From: Cheilinus undulatus
Taxonomy: Eukaryota > Chordata > Actinopteri > Labriformes > Labridae
Assembly: GCF_018320785.1 (NCBI RefSeq)
Contig: NC_054867.1
Coordinates: 28,399,855-28,463,854 of the forward strand
Direction of reading: 5' to 3'
Length of the DNA: 64,000 bases
Below the pieces are notes generated by a model, which saw only the letters and a list, made by a program, of their open reading frames with translations, had not been told where the DNA came from and did no database searches. Made by a program: the position numbers and the translations under genes. Below are positions 1 through 13,400 of this stretch, piece by piece (position 1 is the first letter of the stretch; every line of letters starts with the position of its first letter).

Positions 1-3000
1 TTTTTTCTTTTAGTTGAGATGAAAAATGTGTCTGCGTCAAGCGCTTTTTTATAATATAGTAATCATGCATTACAGGTTTTTTAATTTTACTATTGAAAAT
101 GCCTCATATTTATTGACTCAAAGTCTTCCGAGTAAGTGTGAGTAAACAAATCAGTAAAGTTTGAGGGATTCCCATCAGATGGACATGGATTTGTGACGTT
201 CATGTCGATTCTTTTAAAACGTAAACGATGACGATGTCACTAAGAAGCACAATGAGGCCCAGGCTGAAAATAGCTGGAGTTATCCTTTACATTCTGTGAC
301 TACACCCTCTTTGCTCCAGTTTTGCTGAAAGACTTGAAAACAGTCACAGGAAGGAGTATATCAAGATGGAGTTCCTTTTTTAAGCCCCCGTCTCATTGTT
401 TCACCTCAGAGCAGGAGAGAGGAGGAGACGCACTCTTTTCCTCGCCTGACGCAAACAGGAGACACACAGCCAGAGATGGAACTACGGGGCTTGGCTTGAC
501 TTGTTTTTCTAAACTTTATCATTGTTTTATCACCCAGTCAGTCATAACTGCAGATGTCTGACCTGGATCTTCTAAATCCCAACACTAATGAGGGGGACTC
601 ATCCAACAGAACAATTAGGGTCACTTTACAAAACCCGTTCATTCTGATTTAAAGGGAAAATCCATCAGTTTTAAAGCAACAGATTCAAGGAAACAGCTCA
701 CGCTTTGGCTAAAAACACTAAATTCCAGTGCTTTATTTAGAGGAATTCCCCAACATTAAATAATTTATGTCTGTGTATTTTTTCAATGAATAAATGTGTC
801 CACCTTTGAAATCACAGCTAATAATTCTTATTAAATCAAAAAAGTTGAATTAATCAAAACCAAAAAGAAGTCCCTCTCTTGTTAAAAATGTTTTTTCTTC
901 CGTCAATAACTACGTAAAGAATTTGTGACAACACTTATGGGGCAGCTGCATGTCATCAGGCATGCCCAGAGAATTTTTGACACTTGTAGCCCATTTTTGC
1001 CCATTTTCTCACTGTTAATCCTGTTTTTCTGACTTTTAACCCTTTCTCATTATTTTAGCCACCCATTTTTGACACTTCATGCACATTTTCTTGGCTTTGT
1101 TCAGGTTATAAATGAATTATGGTTATCTCAGATTAACTTAATGGACCATGATTTTCCTCCCCTCCATGGACCCCCCGTTTGGTTGGGCTCCAGAAAGCTC
1201 ACCCCTTTATTCCCCCTTGGATGTCATAAACTGTTCAGTAGAACCCTGAGCAGTATGGTTTCCTTAATCCTTCTTCCCCTTTCCGGATGGATTTCTGATC
1301 ATGACCACCAGCTCCATTCACTCCTGCAGGGACATTTTTTAAGCCCACCTGTTCCACAGCAGAAATGCAGCCCTTCACATTGATGCTCAGAATAACTTTT
1401 TTAAAAATGAGGGGCAAACTGCTAAAAGGCCCACTTCAAAACAAAAGCTCTCCCTCTCCTGCTAGGTTGGCTACAGGCCTGTACAGTTAATATTTTTCCT
1501 CTGTCCTTCAGAATTCAATTGTTGCCCAAACACACACACAAGTGAGCAACACTCTTGCACAGGCAGTCACTTCATGAATTAATTTTATCGTGTTGCATAC
1601 TGAGAATCACTGTGTTCATCAACAGTTAAATGTTAAAGTTATTAAGTCTTGTTTGAGTGAAGTGTTTAAAATAGTAGTGCCTGCACTTGTAGAGAACTTC
1701 AGTTTTTTGTCCCCCCCCCCAAGGTTAGCATCATGTGATATCACAAATGTACCTTAGGATCTCTGTCCTGCTAGCAGTCATAAAGGATATTGGAGAAAAA
1801 AAAAACACAAATTGTTTGTGCTGGACTTCACACTCCATTTCTCAATAATGTTTAACGTGTCTTACTATTTAACAATGCACCCCTCATCCTTAACCATGTT
1901 TTTATGGCAGTTTTGTTTTCCAGAGGGTCTCTCATTTTTATCCCATCCTGCAGAGCTCACCTTCCTCTACGTTTATTGACTCAATATGAAAATGCAATCA
2001 TAGCAGCATCATGAAGGCGGTCAAAGGTGTGACCACATCATGTTTTTCAATGAGCCAAACACTCTGTTAGTGACAATATTGTCTATGTTCTCAGGCTGAG
2101 CACACAAAGATGTAGTCTAGTATATGTTATCTGTTTATTACAGGAGTTGTGTGTTAGACTTTTTTCTAGCATTTTAACAGGGTTTACTTTCATTCATTAT
2201 TACCCATGTATTACTACAGTACTGTAAAAGGGAGTTCAAAGATGAAACTTTTACTATCATATACCAGTAACTCTGGACTAGACTTCCTTATGTAGCCAAG
2301 AATTGATGTTTTTGTACATGAATGTGATGCATCGACAGAAAACCTCGATATACTGCATGGGAAAGATGAGATGTGTCATGTAGGTCTATTGTTTGGCTGA
2401 GATTAACCTCTCATATAGCGCTGCATGTTATCCTGATTATATCTTATCATGTTCATGCTTCATGGCCTAAAATGAGCAGTAGATGTTTTTTTTTTTTTTC
2501 ACCAGCTGATCGCTGTTAACTTGAAATAGTTTTCCTTACACCTTTCTCCAGCAGCAGTGAGGTACAGTTAATGCAGTGAGGGGTTAAATGTGAGCATGAT
2601 GTCCATACTCTGTGAAGGATGTGAAGTTGGGTTGAGCAGGAAACAGGGAGAGCAGTTTCCTGTTATGAAGAAAAAAGCATGCTGTGTACCAATCAGACGT
2701 GGTTAAGGGAAACAAGGCCACTTTATCACTTTATTAATGAAAACTACATGATTTTATAGATTAGAAACCCTTTAGTCTTTATTGATAGATTAAGAAATGA
2801 CTGATATCTGAGGGTTTTTGAAGTTTATTTGATTCATCTGATCAGAACTCTATAGAAGCCGATGGACTTAACAGAACTGATCAGATTACAGACTTTAGGT
2901 AAAACATAAAGGGCATATTTGGCTCAAAATAATGGTGTCTTTTAAAGTAGTGAACATTTTTATTCAGGTGCTCATAAGTAACCTCATAACCCATCGCTCA

Positions 3001-3297
3001 TAACCTTCACCTATGGTCATGAACTCTGGATTATGAGCAAAAGAATAAGACCACGAATACAAGCATCTGAAACGAGTTTTCTCCAGAGGGTGTTTGGGCT
3101 CAGTCTTAGAGAAAGAGGGAGGAGTTCAGTCATCCAGAGGGAACTGAGTAGAGCTGCTGCTCCTTCACATCAAAAGGAGCCAGTTGAGGTTGTTGTTTTC
3201 AGTTTTAGATTTAATTTTGGGCTATTATGCCTTTATTCAGATAGAACAGTTGCAAGAGTCAAAAAAAAAAAAAAGTTGTTTTTCAATATCTCATAAC
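1..3297. other. Upstream non-coding DNA, no gene recognised
   Basis: Both strands contain only short, unrelated open frames with no recognisable protein family and no splice-linked continuation. The DNA is AT-rich. It includes a C homopolymer at 1711-1720, a T tract near 2487, and a short stretch at about 3204-3268 that resembles the tail of the tRNA-derived SINE seen at 9151-9333. A distal regulatory role for fgd5 is possible, but nothing in the sequence shows it. Confidence 0.6.
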
Positions 3298-3560
3298 TAG
3301 GGGTTGACCTATTATCAGTTTGGCCAATTATTGATTCAAATATTTGGCTTTTAGCCAATTATTGGCACTGACATCTTATTTTACAGATAACTGATAAATC
3401 AGTGTACTATACTCCACTGCAAGGTGCGTCTTTCCCTCTGGCTTTGTTTTCACTCTCTGTCCAGACCACAACACTGACTGACTGGCTTGATGTCACACTA
3501 CTACCAGCCAATCAACACTGAGGCCTGGGTGGCACTGACACAAGCATGGTACAGCAGTAC
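3298..3560 (+). repeat. Decayed DNA-transposon end, inverted relative to 8160-8451
   Basis: The stretch starts with TAGGGGTTGACC and runs through alternating 'ttggccaattattg' blocks. It shares a block around 'cactgcaaggtgcgtc' and 'gccaatcaa' with the reverse complement of 8160-8451. The two are diverged copies of one repeat family in opposite orientation, one on each side of fgd5 coding exons 1 and 2. A third, related end lies at about 9430-9533. I cannot name the family. Confidence 0.5.
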
Positions 3561-4188
3561 TTCCTGTTTCCTGCTTCTGCTGTTGCTCTGTGCTGTTTCA
3601 TGTTGACAAAGCTAGTGCATAACTGTTTATTATCCTTCATTCTTAACACGAGTTTTACTTTGCCACAAGTTCATTTTGTTTATCATAACAAATGCATATC
3701 GACTCCAAATACTGGTTAGCAGACTACACCACTTAAAATCTGTGTCAGTATGTGCCCTGAAAAACTGAAAATGGTTGACCCTTACTTATAATGTTAACTG
3801 TGTTAATGCAATATCCCTTCATCTGCCACAAGCTTTTAATTCATTGGAAGTGATTTCACTGCATAGTAATAGACCATTTATTGTATCATTGGGATCTACC
3901 AAATTCACTTGATATGAAGATATTTTGGGGGTTTAAAGGGACTTAGACCTTAATGTTGGGGCCAGGTGTCCTCAGGGACTTAAATGTATTTTGATACCAC
4001 TTTATTAACTTTTGCATCTATTTACGTTACAATCACATTTTAATTATTGAAAGTAATTTTAGACATCACATGTCATATTTAAAACACAACTTAAACGTTC
4101 ACATCTAAAGGCCCCTGGCATTTGCTTACCTTTGCCTGATGGTGAAACCTCCTGTGATCCTGCTGTGTTGTACAGAGCAGCTCGAGCT

Positions 4189-4435
4189 CCCCCCCCCCCC
4201 CCCATTAGGTTTCCAGTCGCGTCCTGCGCGCGCTCCTGGACGCACCAACGATCAGCTGGGCAGCGTCTCCCTCTCACAGGAAGATAGACAGGGCTGTGTT
4301 CAGTCACATTTACTCTTTTACGCTCTGTTTGGACAGTTTATCCGACTTTGTATCTGTTTTTGTCATCGTTTTTTAAACTGTCTGCGTCGACGCTGTTTTC
4401 GTGGACGAGATGTTGGAGAAGGAAGCGGCGCGAAA
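4189..4435 (+). promoter_or_regulatory. fgd5: Probable 5' flank / 5' UTR of fgd5 with an ETS-GATA composite site
   Basis: This is the most CpG-rich stretch upstream of the first coding exon. It begins with a 15-base C homopolymer (4189-4203) followed by several CG dinucleotides. A GGAA core at 4279-4282 abuts a GATA core (AGATAG, 4282-4287), the arrangement of an ETS/GATA composite site. No TATA box stands out. The transcription start is not defined here. The promoter call rests on position and composition, and factor binding is inferred. Confidence 0.4.
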
Positions 4436-7400
4436 ATGAACACAGGTGAAATAATTAATTTTAAAGGACGGTGCTGATTTGAAACAGCTGGGCGCTTTTC
4501 GACATTTTGCATGTTTCGCTTAGTAGCCTGTTAGAGAAAATGGAAATGTAGCCGCAGTTTCCTTCATAATTTCTGTTGTAAAGGACTTTATTTTGACATT
4601 ATTTAACGGATGTAAAGCAAAGTAAGGTGCTTACTGTAAAAGAAAATGCTTTAATTTGAGTTGGCAGTGAGAGAGCGTATTGTTTTAAACTCGAGCAAAC
4701 GTTTCGATTTTTCAGGCTTTGATTGGCTACTTAAGTTATCACTTAGTTTAATGTTCTGACACAGGAGTTACATGTGTTTCCCTGGTTTTTCATTGCTATA
4801 AAGTATTTTCTGAAAGCAATGAAGTCATTTTAAACAGGAGCTATCCTACTTCAATCACAGGAAGTGAGTCAGGGAAATCCCATCGATTTTTGTTCTTTTT
4901 CAGAGGATGTAAAGGGAGACATTACTCATTTGAAGTCTTTTATTATGTCCTTTTACCCCCTTTATTGTTTGGTAAGCCTTTTCAGCAATTTATGCAGTAA
5001 TATGACATTAAATATGTTGCCTGATCACTTCTTTTACACTTTAAGAGAATGGTCACATTGCAACCATATGCGAGTATCTAAAATCTTTTTGCAGCTTTAG
5101 GTCACAGGGACACAATACAATTGACCTGTAAGCTATTTTAAAGCACATAATCTTACAGTTTCCTTTTCCTGTTGTTCTCACAGACTGTGCCAAGCCCTCT
5201 GTAGCTCCAAAGCCAAGGTTTGTTTGTCACACCAGCCTGAAGTGGCCCTCCCCTCTCATGTCCGCAACCAGGGGTCCCAAACCCTCTGTAGCCCCCAAAC
5301 CTAAGCTTATACCAGAGCTTAATGGCAACCAGGGAAAGTACATTAATGGCAGCTTGGGGACCACGGATGATGAAGTTGATGAGCACGAGATGGAGAATGG
5401 TCTAAACAATGCAGAGAAACAGCTAAACACCTACATCCTTCAACAACAAAAAGACTTAGAGAATGGGTCATGGGTGGCGGAGGAGGGAAAGACGACAGAG
5501 GTGGAAAGGGAAGAGGAAGAAGATGTGATTCAAAAGACGGATGAGGACTGGAGGTTAACAGACAGCGCTGTGACAGAGGAGGTGGACTCCCTGGAAACAC
5601 TTTGGGTTAGTGATGCTGGACTCACGGCTGACTCTGAGGAGGTGGTGGAGATGGTTGACACAGACATAACAGAGGACATGGATGCAGAAGGTTTCGACGC
5701 AGGGGAGGCACTTGCTGACACAGATGGCCTCTCAATGGGAGACATCTCTGTTAATAGCATTGACGAGGAGGCAGGATGCTGTTCTGGTGGAGATCGGCAC
5801 ATGGAAGAGAAGCAGGAAAAGGTTCAAATGAAGGAGGATGAAACCGCAGATGATTTGACTGAATCCCTGACAGACGATCCTCTTATTTTCCCAACAGAGG
5901 AAGAGAAAGCCTACGAACCTGCTTCTGAGTGTGGCATAACAAGTCAAATCCTTAAGCATGGATTTGGTCATAACATAAAGGATCACCAGCAGAACAATTT
6001 ATATCATGAACAGGTCTGTGAAGGACACTTTGAAGTAGAGGAGGATCCAATTCCTGGACCGTATTACATTTCTTCGGAGGACATTATTAGCAAAGAAATG
6101 AGACCTGGGAACATCAAACCTCATGGACTACCTGAAAGTCGCCTTTTGTGTGCAGGAAACGGTGAAGAATTGTGTAAATGTGAGGATAGAGCAGAAAATG
6201 CAAAAACAGAGTGTATGAACTCTGAGGATTATGTGGACCTCGGTAAAAATGGCTTCAGCAGCCAAAATGGGGATAAAAACTTGATAAGAACTTGCCAGAA
6301 AAGGACACCCGAGGAGTCACTAAATCCTATAGGCTGTCAGTCCAGGTTCAGGCTGGTATCCATCTCAGTGCCAACAAACACAGATAGCTCCTTGACATCT
6401 TCTGTCTCAGAAAGCCAGCTGCTTTCCTTGAATGACTCAGATGTCTTCAGGGACGAGGACTTGGAGGGTCACATTGTGCCGTTTCTAGATGACACCACTG
6501 ATACAGAGCAGGACATCAGCGAGGATCACTTCTATGAAGAACCAGGACACAGTTCAGAGGGTGAGAACTTTCTTCCTTTAGATAGGAGGACAGCAGAGTT
6601 GCGCTCTGGCTCACTGTCACATCGCATAAATAATGCGTCTGAGATGAGAGTGCATTTTACTCATAAGCCCTTCATGAGTGGATTTGGACAACCTGCAATG
6701 AGCAGCAGCCCCATGTTGAGCTCAGTGCTGCACAAAAGCTACAACAAACCCCATTATTTGTCCCTGTATCCCCGCTCCCTCTCCATGGAGGCTCAGGACA
6801 TGCCTTCAGGTGTCTACAGCTACATGGAAGGCTCCCCAAGACAAGGAGGCACTATTTGTTCATCTGGAAGCTTCTCCCGGTGCTCACCAATGTCTTCAAG
6901 TGGCCTTTCTACTCCAACATCTGTGTCGGACATCCCTCCTCCATTTGAGCTGGCCTACATTACCAAGAAGCCCATCACAAAAAGTTCCCCATCGCTTTTC
7001 ATTGAAGGAGACTCACCAGAGAAAAACAGGAAAAAGAAATCCTCCATAAAGCGTTTCCTGTTGCTTAAATTTAGACGGAAAGCGGAGAGCAAACCTGCGG
7101 TGAATGTCAGTCCAACCTCCCTTAAGACCACTGTGGAGTCCAGCCTCCACATGCCCAGCAGGCTTCTGGATCCTGATAGACACAGCACAAGTAATTCTCC
7201 ACACCTTAACTCCCGCTCTGCTAGTAAATGCCAGCTTTCGTCTGAGCCTGGCTCAACTTTCTTGTTCTACAAGGACAGCAAAAGGAAAGGGAACTCTGTG
7301 GCCTTTCTCAATCGCAGCGTTGTCCGGGTGGAGTCTTTTGAGGACCGTTCTCGTGTGCCTTCAACATCTCTTCCCCTGACTAAGCCTCGCTCCATTTCCT

Positions 7401-10400
7401 TCCCCAACACAGATACCTCAGACTACGAGAATGTTCCTGCCATCAGCTCGGACTACGAAAACCTGCAGGTCCCCCAGCGGAGGCCTGTCCGACAGGCACC
7501 CTTTACAGACTTCTTTGACCGTCCTAGACAGTTGATGTCCTCTGCTAATGAGACTGATGGATATGTGGACATGAGCAGCCTCCCTGGGTTCAGGAGTAAA
7601 ACTCAATCAGTGGAACAGGAAGCTGAAAGGTATGCAAACAAACTAGGCTTCTTCAGGATGAAACTGAGCTTAATGCTAACATGATGATGCTTTTGATGTT
7701 CAAGTATTGTCTCATGTTGTGTGGTCTGCCATCTTTTGTTTTAAAACCTTTAAAATCATGAACTCCTGAAAGTTTTCCGCTAATTTCAGGTCATTTGTAG
7801 TCCCTTCGTTTTCAGTTTTTTCAATTGTGTACTTATATGGGGGCTGCTTGGTGGTGCAGTGGTTAGTGCCGTTGCCTCACAACAAGAAGGTTTCTGGCTC
7901 AACAAGGTGTTTCTCTGGGTAGTGTGCATGTTCTACCCTTGCATGTTTGAGTTCTCTACAGGTACTGCGACTTTTTCCCACAGAACAAAAAACACTGACT
8001 CTAAAATGACTGAAATAATAAAATAATAATAAAATGCTTTCATGAAAGCAATAACTGATATTTGGAACTGTTAGAAATGTATTATGGCATTCCAAATGTA
8101 CCCAATGTGACAAAAGTTAAATTGTATCATCAGAAGAAACAGGTAGAAACAGGTAAACAGGAGGTAATGCCATACCCTCACTGTGTAAGTGGCACCCAAG
8201 ATGAAGTTTTGATTGGCTTATACTCAAGTGACATCTAGCCAATCAGAATGGGTTGGACATTTATTGAGACTGTGGAGAGTGAAAATTAAGCCGGAGGGGA
8301 GGACACACTTTGCAGTGAACACAAAGTAGTGCACTTTCCTGTCAATTAACTTAATTGATTATCTGTGACATAAAATGCCAATATTGATAACTGGCCAAAT
8401 GCCAAATATCGGTCTCAGTAATCAGTCATGCCAATAATTGGCCTACCCCTAGTCAGCACTGTGACTGACTGGCAACCAGTCCAGGATGTACTGCACCTAA
8501 AGACCAATGACAGCCGGGATCGACTCCAAATATGCACACAGAATATGTTTACAATGTGTTTCTCGATAACCCTGAGGAAGGCCACAAGCGTCAATGCACC
8601 TATTTTATAAAGTTGTTCTCTAAAGATCTACTATCAGTGAAACTTTCTGTCTCCACACTGGTAGAATATGTCACAGGAAAGATAAACACCGTATGAATGC
8701 TTTTTTGGTTTGTGCTTTGTAGAGAAACTCTGTTCACTTGTACAGAATGATTTTATTTTGAATAGTTCCCAACAAACTTACTCTGTACACTGAATCAAGT
8801 TTCTTTTAGGGGGGTTTATTGAGGAAAGACTTATTAAGAAGGACAGGGCTTTGAGAGCAGGGAGATGTGGCTGATATGCAGAAAACTTGCGCCCTGTGTG
8901 AAAGCCGCACTGGCAGGAATTGGAGCTGACACGCGCGGCACACACAAGCAGCAAAACAAGCAGAGTAAGTCTGACTGCAGCAGGGACTGCTGCGCGAGGA
9001 CTTGGCTGCCTGTGAGTGCTTATGGACGGGGAGGGACCCACGGCAGCATCGGCTCACTAAAGAGAGCAACAACGATACGTACTTTCATGTCAGAGTCTCA
9101 AAAACTCTCCAGTAACACCAGAAAAAGTCGCTAGATTTGTCGCTAGTTGCTTTTTTTTTTTTTCTTAAGGTTTATTTTGGGCATTTTTGTGCCTTTATTT
9201 GATAGAGGAGGATAGTGGATAGAGTCGGAAACAGGGATGAGAGCGGGGAAGCGACGTGCGGTAAAGGGCCTCAGGCCGGATTCGAACCTGGGCTGTCCAT
9301 ATACATGGGGTGCGCGCCTTAACCACTCGGTACTCTGTGTTTGAGGGGGAGGGGCCAGGCACTGGGGCTTAGTTCAGCATGGAGACACACAGAGGGACAA
9401 GAGCAGAGACAAAATCCCTGTGCAGCAAAAAAAGTTAATATATAGGCTACATATTGGCCGATGTTGATTAATCTGTGATACACTATAATCGGCCCAATTA
9501 ATCGGCCCGCCGATAAATCAGTTGGGCTCTAGTGAAGGGTCCTGACGATTTCAGGACCTTTTCTGGAAATCTACTGGATTTTCTGTAGGTAAAAAATGAC
9601 TTGAATATTTAAGAAAAAAAAGTAGATACTTGCCCCTAAAAGCATATTCTCTCTGGACCATGACTATCTGCTCTATTCTCACTGTATTAGCTGTAATATT
9701 TCAGTTTGAACCAAAGCCATCCACTGACCAGCAGAGATTCCCATCCATCGCAGCTACTTTGTTCATGTTTGTGTAGATTGATGCTGCTGGACATAATATT
9801 AGTGATCTTTGCCATCTTTTACACAGAGCACAAGTCTTTTTTATTACATGCTGGACACTTTGAGGGTTTAACAATGCATCTGGGGAGGAGGATTTATAAC
9901 TATTTATTATGTTGAGTCCCCTGATGCTGTAGTGACAGCAGACATGGGGGACAGTGGATTAGCTTTCCTCTAGCCTTGAGAAGTATGTAGTATCAGCTTG
10001 TGTGTTGTTGGGGCATGTTGGGTGGTAGAGGAAGAAGTATTGGAGTAATGGTGGTGATAAAGGTGGTCCCCTCAGATCCAGATGAAAACAGGCTGGTTTC
10101 ATTCATAGATTATCTTTTCAGGTGCAAAATAGAGCCTCTTTATTGATGCTGTAGATGGAACCCCTAGTCCTCCAGCTTTGGTGATATTTGTCGGTATGAT
10201 CGGCCATGCTGTGTTAACATTAACCCATCCCCCCGCCTTCCTGTTTGCTGTGCCCATATCATACAGGACGCTCAGGATGATTAATAGTCAGAGCATTGTG
10301 GAGTCATTGCTCTTCTCTAAGCAGACCAGAACAACACACTAGATACAATCTCAGTATGTTCTATAATCTGTAGTCAGCACTTGTTCACTGCAGTGCTTCT

Positions 10401-13400
10401 CTTTCATCGCTTTGGTCATCATATGTGGAGGAACAACTGAACAACAAAAGCTCCAAAACACCAGTTTTTGTCATATGCATGTCAAAAATAAGATTTTGTA
10501 CATAATATTTATAGTTCCTAATGCACTGACTGATACATCTTCATGGTGTTCTCTCTTTCACTCTGATGTTTCCTCCATGCTGTAACGACATTGACAACAA
10601 CATAACAGTCAAGTGCCTTGTTTTGCTCATTTTGCTTAAAAACACAGTGCAATAATGTAAAAATGTGCCAAACTGATGTAAAACCTGTACTAAATACCAC
10701 TGGAAATCAGTCTATTTTTTATTCCAATCTAAAGTAAAACTGATGACTTAATGCTGAGGTATGCACAGATGCACAGATGCCTATTGGACAGAATCTGATC
10801 TGTTTTTATGGTCGAACATGAGAGAAAATGGTGGCATTCACTGAGTTTTATGCCAAAAGAAGTGATGAAATTAAAAATCAGTTATCAAACATTAGCTACA
10901 ATGACATTTTAAACATTGGTATGGCATTAGACCTGATTTTTGTTATCAGTGCATCTTTATCAAATTCATAGGAATGATTGTAAATATACCAGTCTGTAGA
11001 CTTACAAAGTTTAAATTGGGCTTGTTATACTTGTAAAATAACCAACAAGTCTGTGCTTTTCCATCTTCTTTCACTGTACTGAACTGAATCCAAAATACCC
11101 TTAGAAACTATGATGATTTATTGTGCTGGTGAAGTTATTTAAAGCCAAAACATATGCAGTATGCAGCGGGTTGTTTGAACTATGAAATTGGTACTACTCT
11201 CCTCCCACTGAGTGAGGAACACTTTAACTGATTAAATGTCAAAGATCCCTCAGGTAGATACAGTCCACTGCAAAACAGATTCTTGTGGTGAGGAAGAATT
11301 TCACATATATGGAAAGTTCAGAGACTGTTTTCTCCTATCTTTTCTCCTCTCCTCTGCTATTCCAGATGATAATATTTTTTTCACATCAAATAACTTATTT
11401 AAACGAGATTCTTGAATCAGTGTAATAATTACTAGACATCACAACAGAATCCAAGTCTGAGCAAAAATATTGGACATCTGTTGTATCTTCATTGTTAGAC
11501 CCATGCCCCATCTGTTGTCACTAAGGAGGCGGGGTTTATGACCTGTACTGTACAGTCAGCAGGGGGAGGTCTAAATATTTTTGCATTGCACCGCACACCT
11601 TGTTTCTCCATCAGTTTTTTATTATGCAGTCTACAAGTTGTCTTGAATTTAGGATTTGGGCAGAAATGTGTAGATTTTAGAATATTTTAAATGTGTGTAT
11701 TTCTTAATAACATTTAATCAGTATGCCATCCTCGTTTAGATATTTTTTTCCTTTAAAGGTGCTTCTCTGTACTTTTTAGCTAATTCTAGCCTGGCCTTCT
11801 TGTTCTTCTTGCTAATGACTAGTTTACATCTTCTGGTATAGCCTCTGTACTTTTGTTCACGAAGTCTTCTGTGAACAGTAGATGGTGATACCTTCACTCC
11901 TGCACTCTGGAGGTTGTTGCTGATGTCACCAGCAGTTGTTTTAGGGTCTTTCTTTACAGCTTTCACAGTGTTTCTGTCGTCAACTGATGCTGTTTTCCTT
12001 GGTCTACCTGTTCGGCATCTGTCACTGAGAACACCAATGTCTTTCTTCTCTAGGACATTCCAATGATTATACAGGCTATGGCCAATGTTTGTGCAATGGC
12101 TCTGATTGATTTCCCATCTTCTCTCAGCTTTACCATCATTTGTTTTTCACCCATAGACGGCTCTCTGGTTTTTATGTTGGTTGCACCTCTCAATGATAAA
12201 CGCAGTCTCCAAAGGCAAAACCCAAATTTGAAACTGAGTGTAGACATTTAGCACTATCTATTGTTTGAACAATCAGTGTAATAGGATACAGCTGGGCAAC
12301 AAAACACATCTGTCAGTCATATGTTCCTATACTTTTGCTCACATGAGAAATGGATGGTTTCAAACAAGTGCTATCTTCAATGTGGTGTATCGGATCCAGA
12401 CGTAAATACCTGGAAATAAAAGCTGAGATATTGATCTCTTGTCTCATATTCATCTTTTGATGTCAAACCAAAATATTTTCAGTCTACAGCAAAAATAAAG
12501 GAATTGGGCCCACCGTTCCAATACTTTTGGAGGGGACTGTATACTTCTTTTGTTAAAGTTATGTTTCCCTTTATTCCTACCCCATACCTTGTCAGAAAAC
12601 TAAACATAAATCTTCAAAACAACTTGCTTCACAGCTTTTAGGGTAAGACTGAAATTATGGTAAAATCTTATATACTTTGTGTTTTTATGAGGAAAAACCA
12701 GCACTTTCTATGCCTGTGTAAAAATCTACAATATAATCTTTTTCCACACTTTTATCCTCCAGTGGATACAGCAGGGCATGTAATCACAGCAAAGCAATAT
12801 CTAGTTGAACAGCAGAGTCAGTGGTTGAGGTTGTTAGTTTTACAGTAGCCTCAAGGGGTAATATTAGCAGATCATGGTTTGGAGATTGTTGGCGTTGTTG
12901 CCCCATCACTGCAAATCTTTGAGCAAACCTGGGGCGAAAAGAAAATGACTATTTCTTATCTCTTTCTGTAATTTATCTCCCTAGATTTCCCCTCTAGCTT
13001 GCAAACGACAGGGCAGAAGAAATGATGGAGACAGTTTGTGCCGGGGTGATATAAAAGCCTAATATAGTTCTGTGCATGTACTGTGTGGTTCAAGCACCCC
13101 CTGATATCTCATCCAGAGTTTGATCCCTTCAGCAGTAATGGACCATGCAGCCCTAATGTGTGAAATGCAGAGACCTGAACTGCTCACATATGCCGTTCAT
13201 ACGCAGCTAATTTGCATCTCAGTGGGGTTAAATCCACCGGTGCTTGTAGTGAAACATGGCAGGAACACTAGCAAGGCTTTTTGGTCATGTGGAGGATGAT
13301 TGCAGTGCTACTGTAACTCAAGGATGTGTTTTTATTTGCATGGTTTACACCCCCTGCTGAGGTGCAGTCATTAGCATATTCATTTGCAGGACTCCCTGCA

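Noticed and set aside
5153..5802. Several minus-strand open frames opposite the giant fgd5 exon
   Set aside because: They are complements of the codon-biased acidic exon, with low-complexity Ser/Pro translations and no family similarity.
7630..7684. Read-through of fgd5 exon 2 to the stop at 7682-7684 as the real C-terminus
   Set aside because: A good donor at 7630 and perfect continuation of conserved Fgd5 protein at 15913 show the tail is intron.
9278..9325. A true tRNA gene from the A-box and B-box
   Set aside because: The segment continues into a SINE body and A tail and cannot fold as a complete cloverleaf with an acceptor stem; it is a tRNA-derived SINE.
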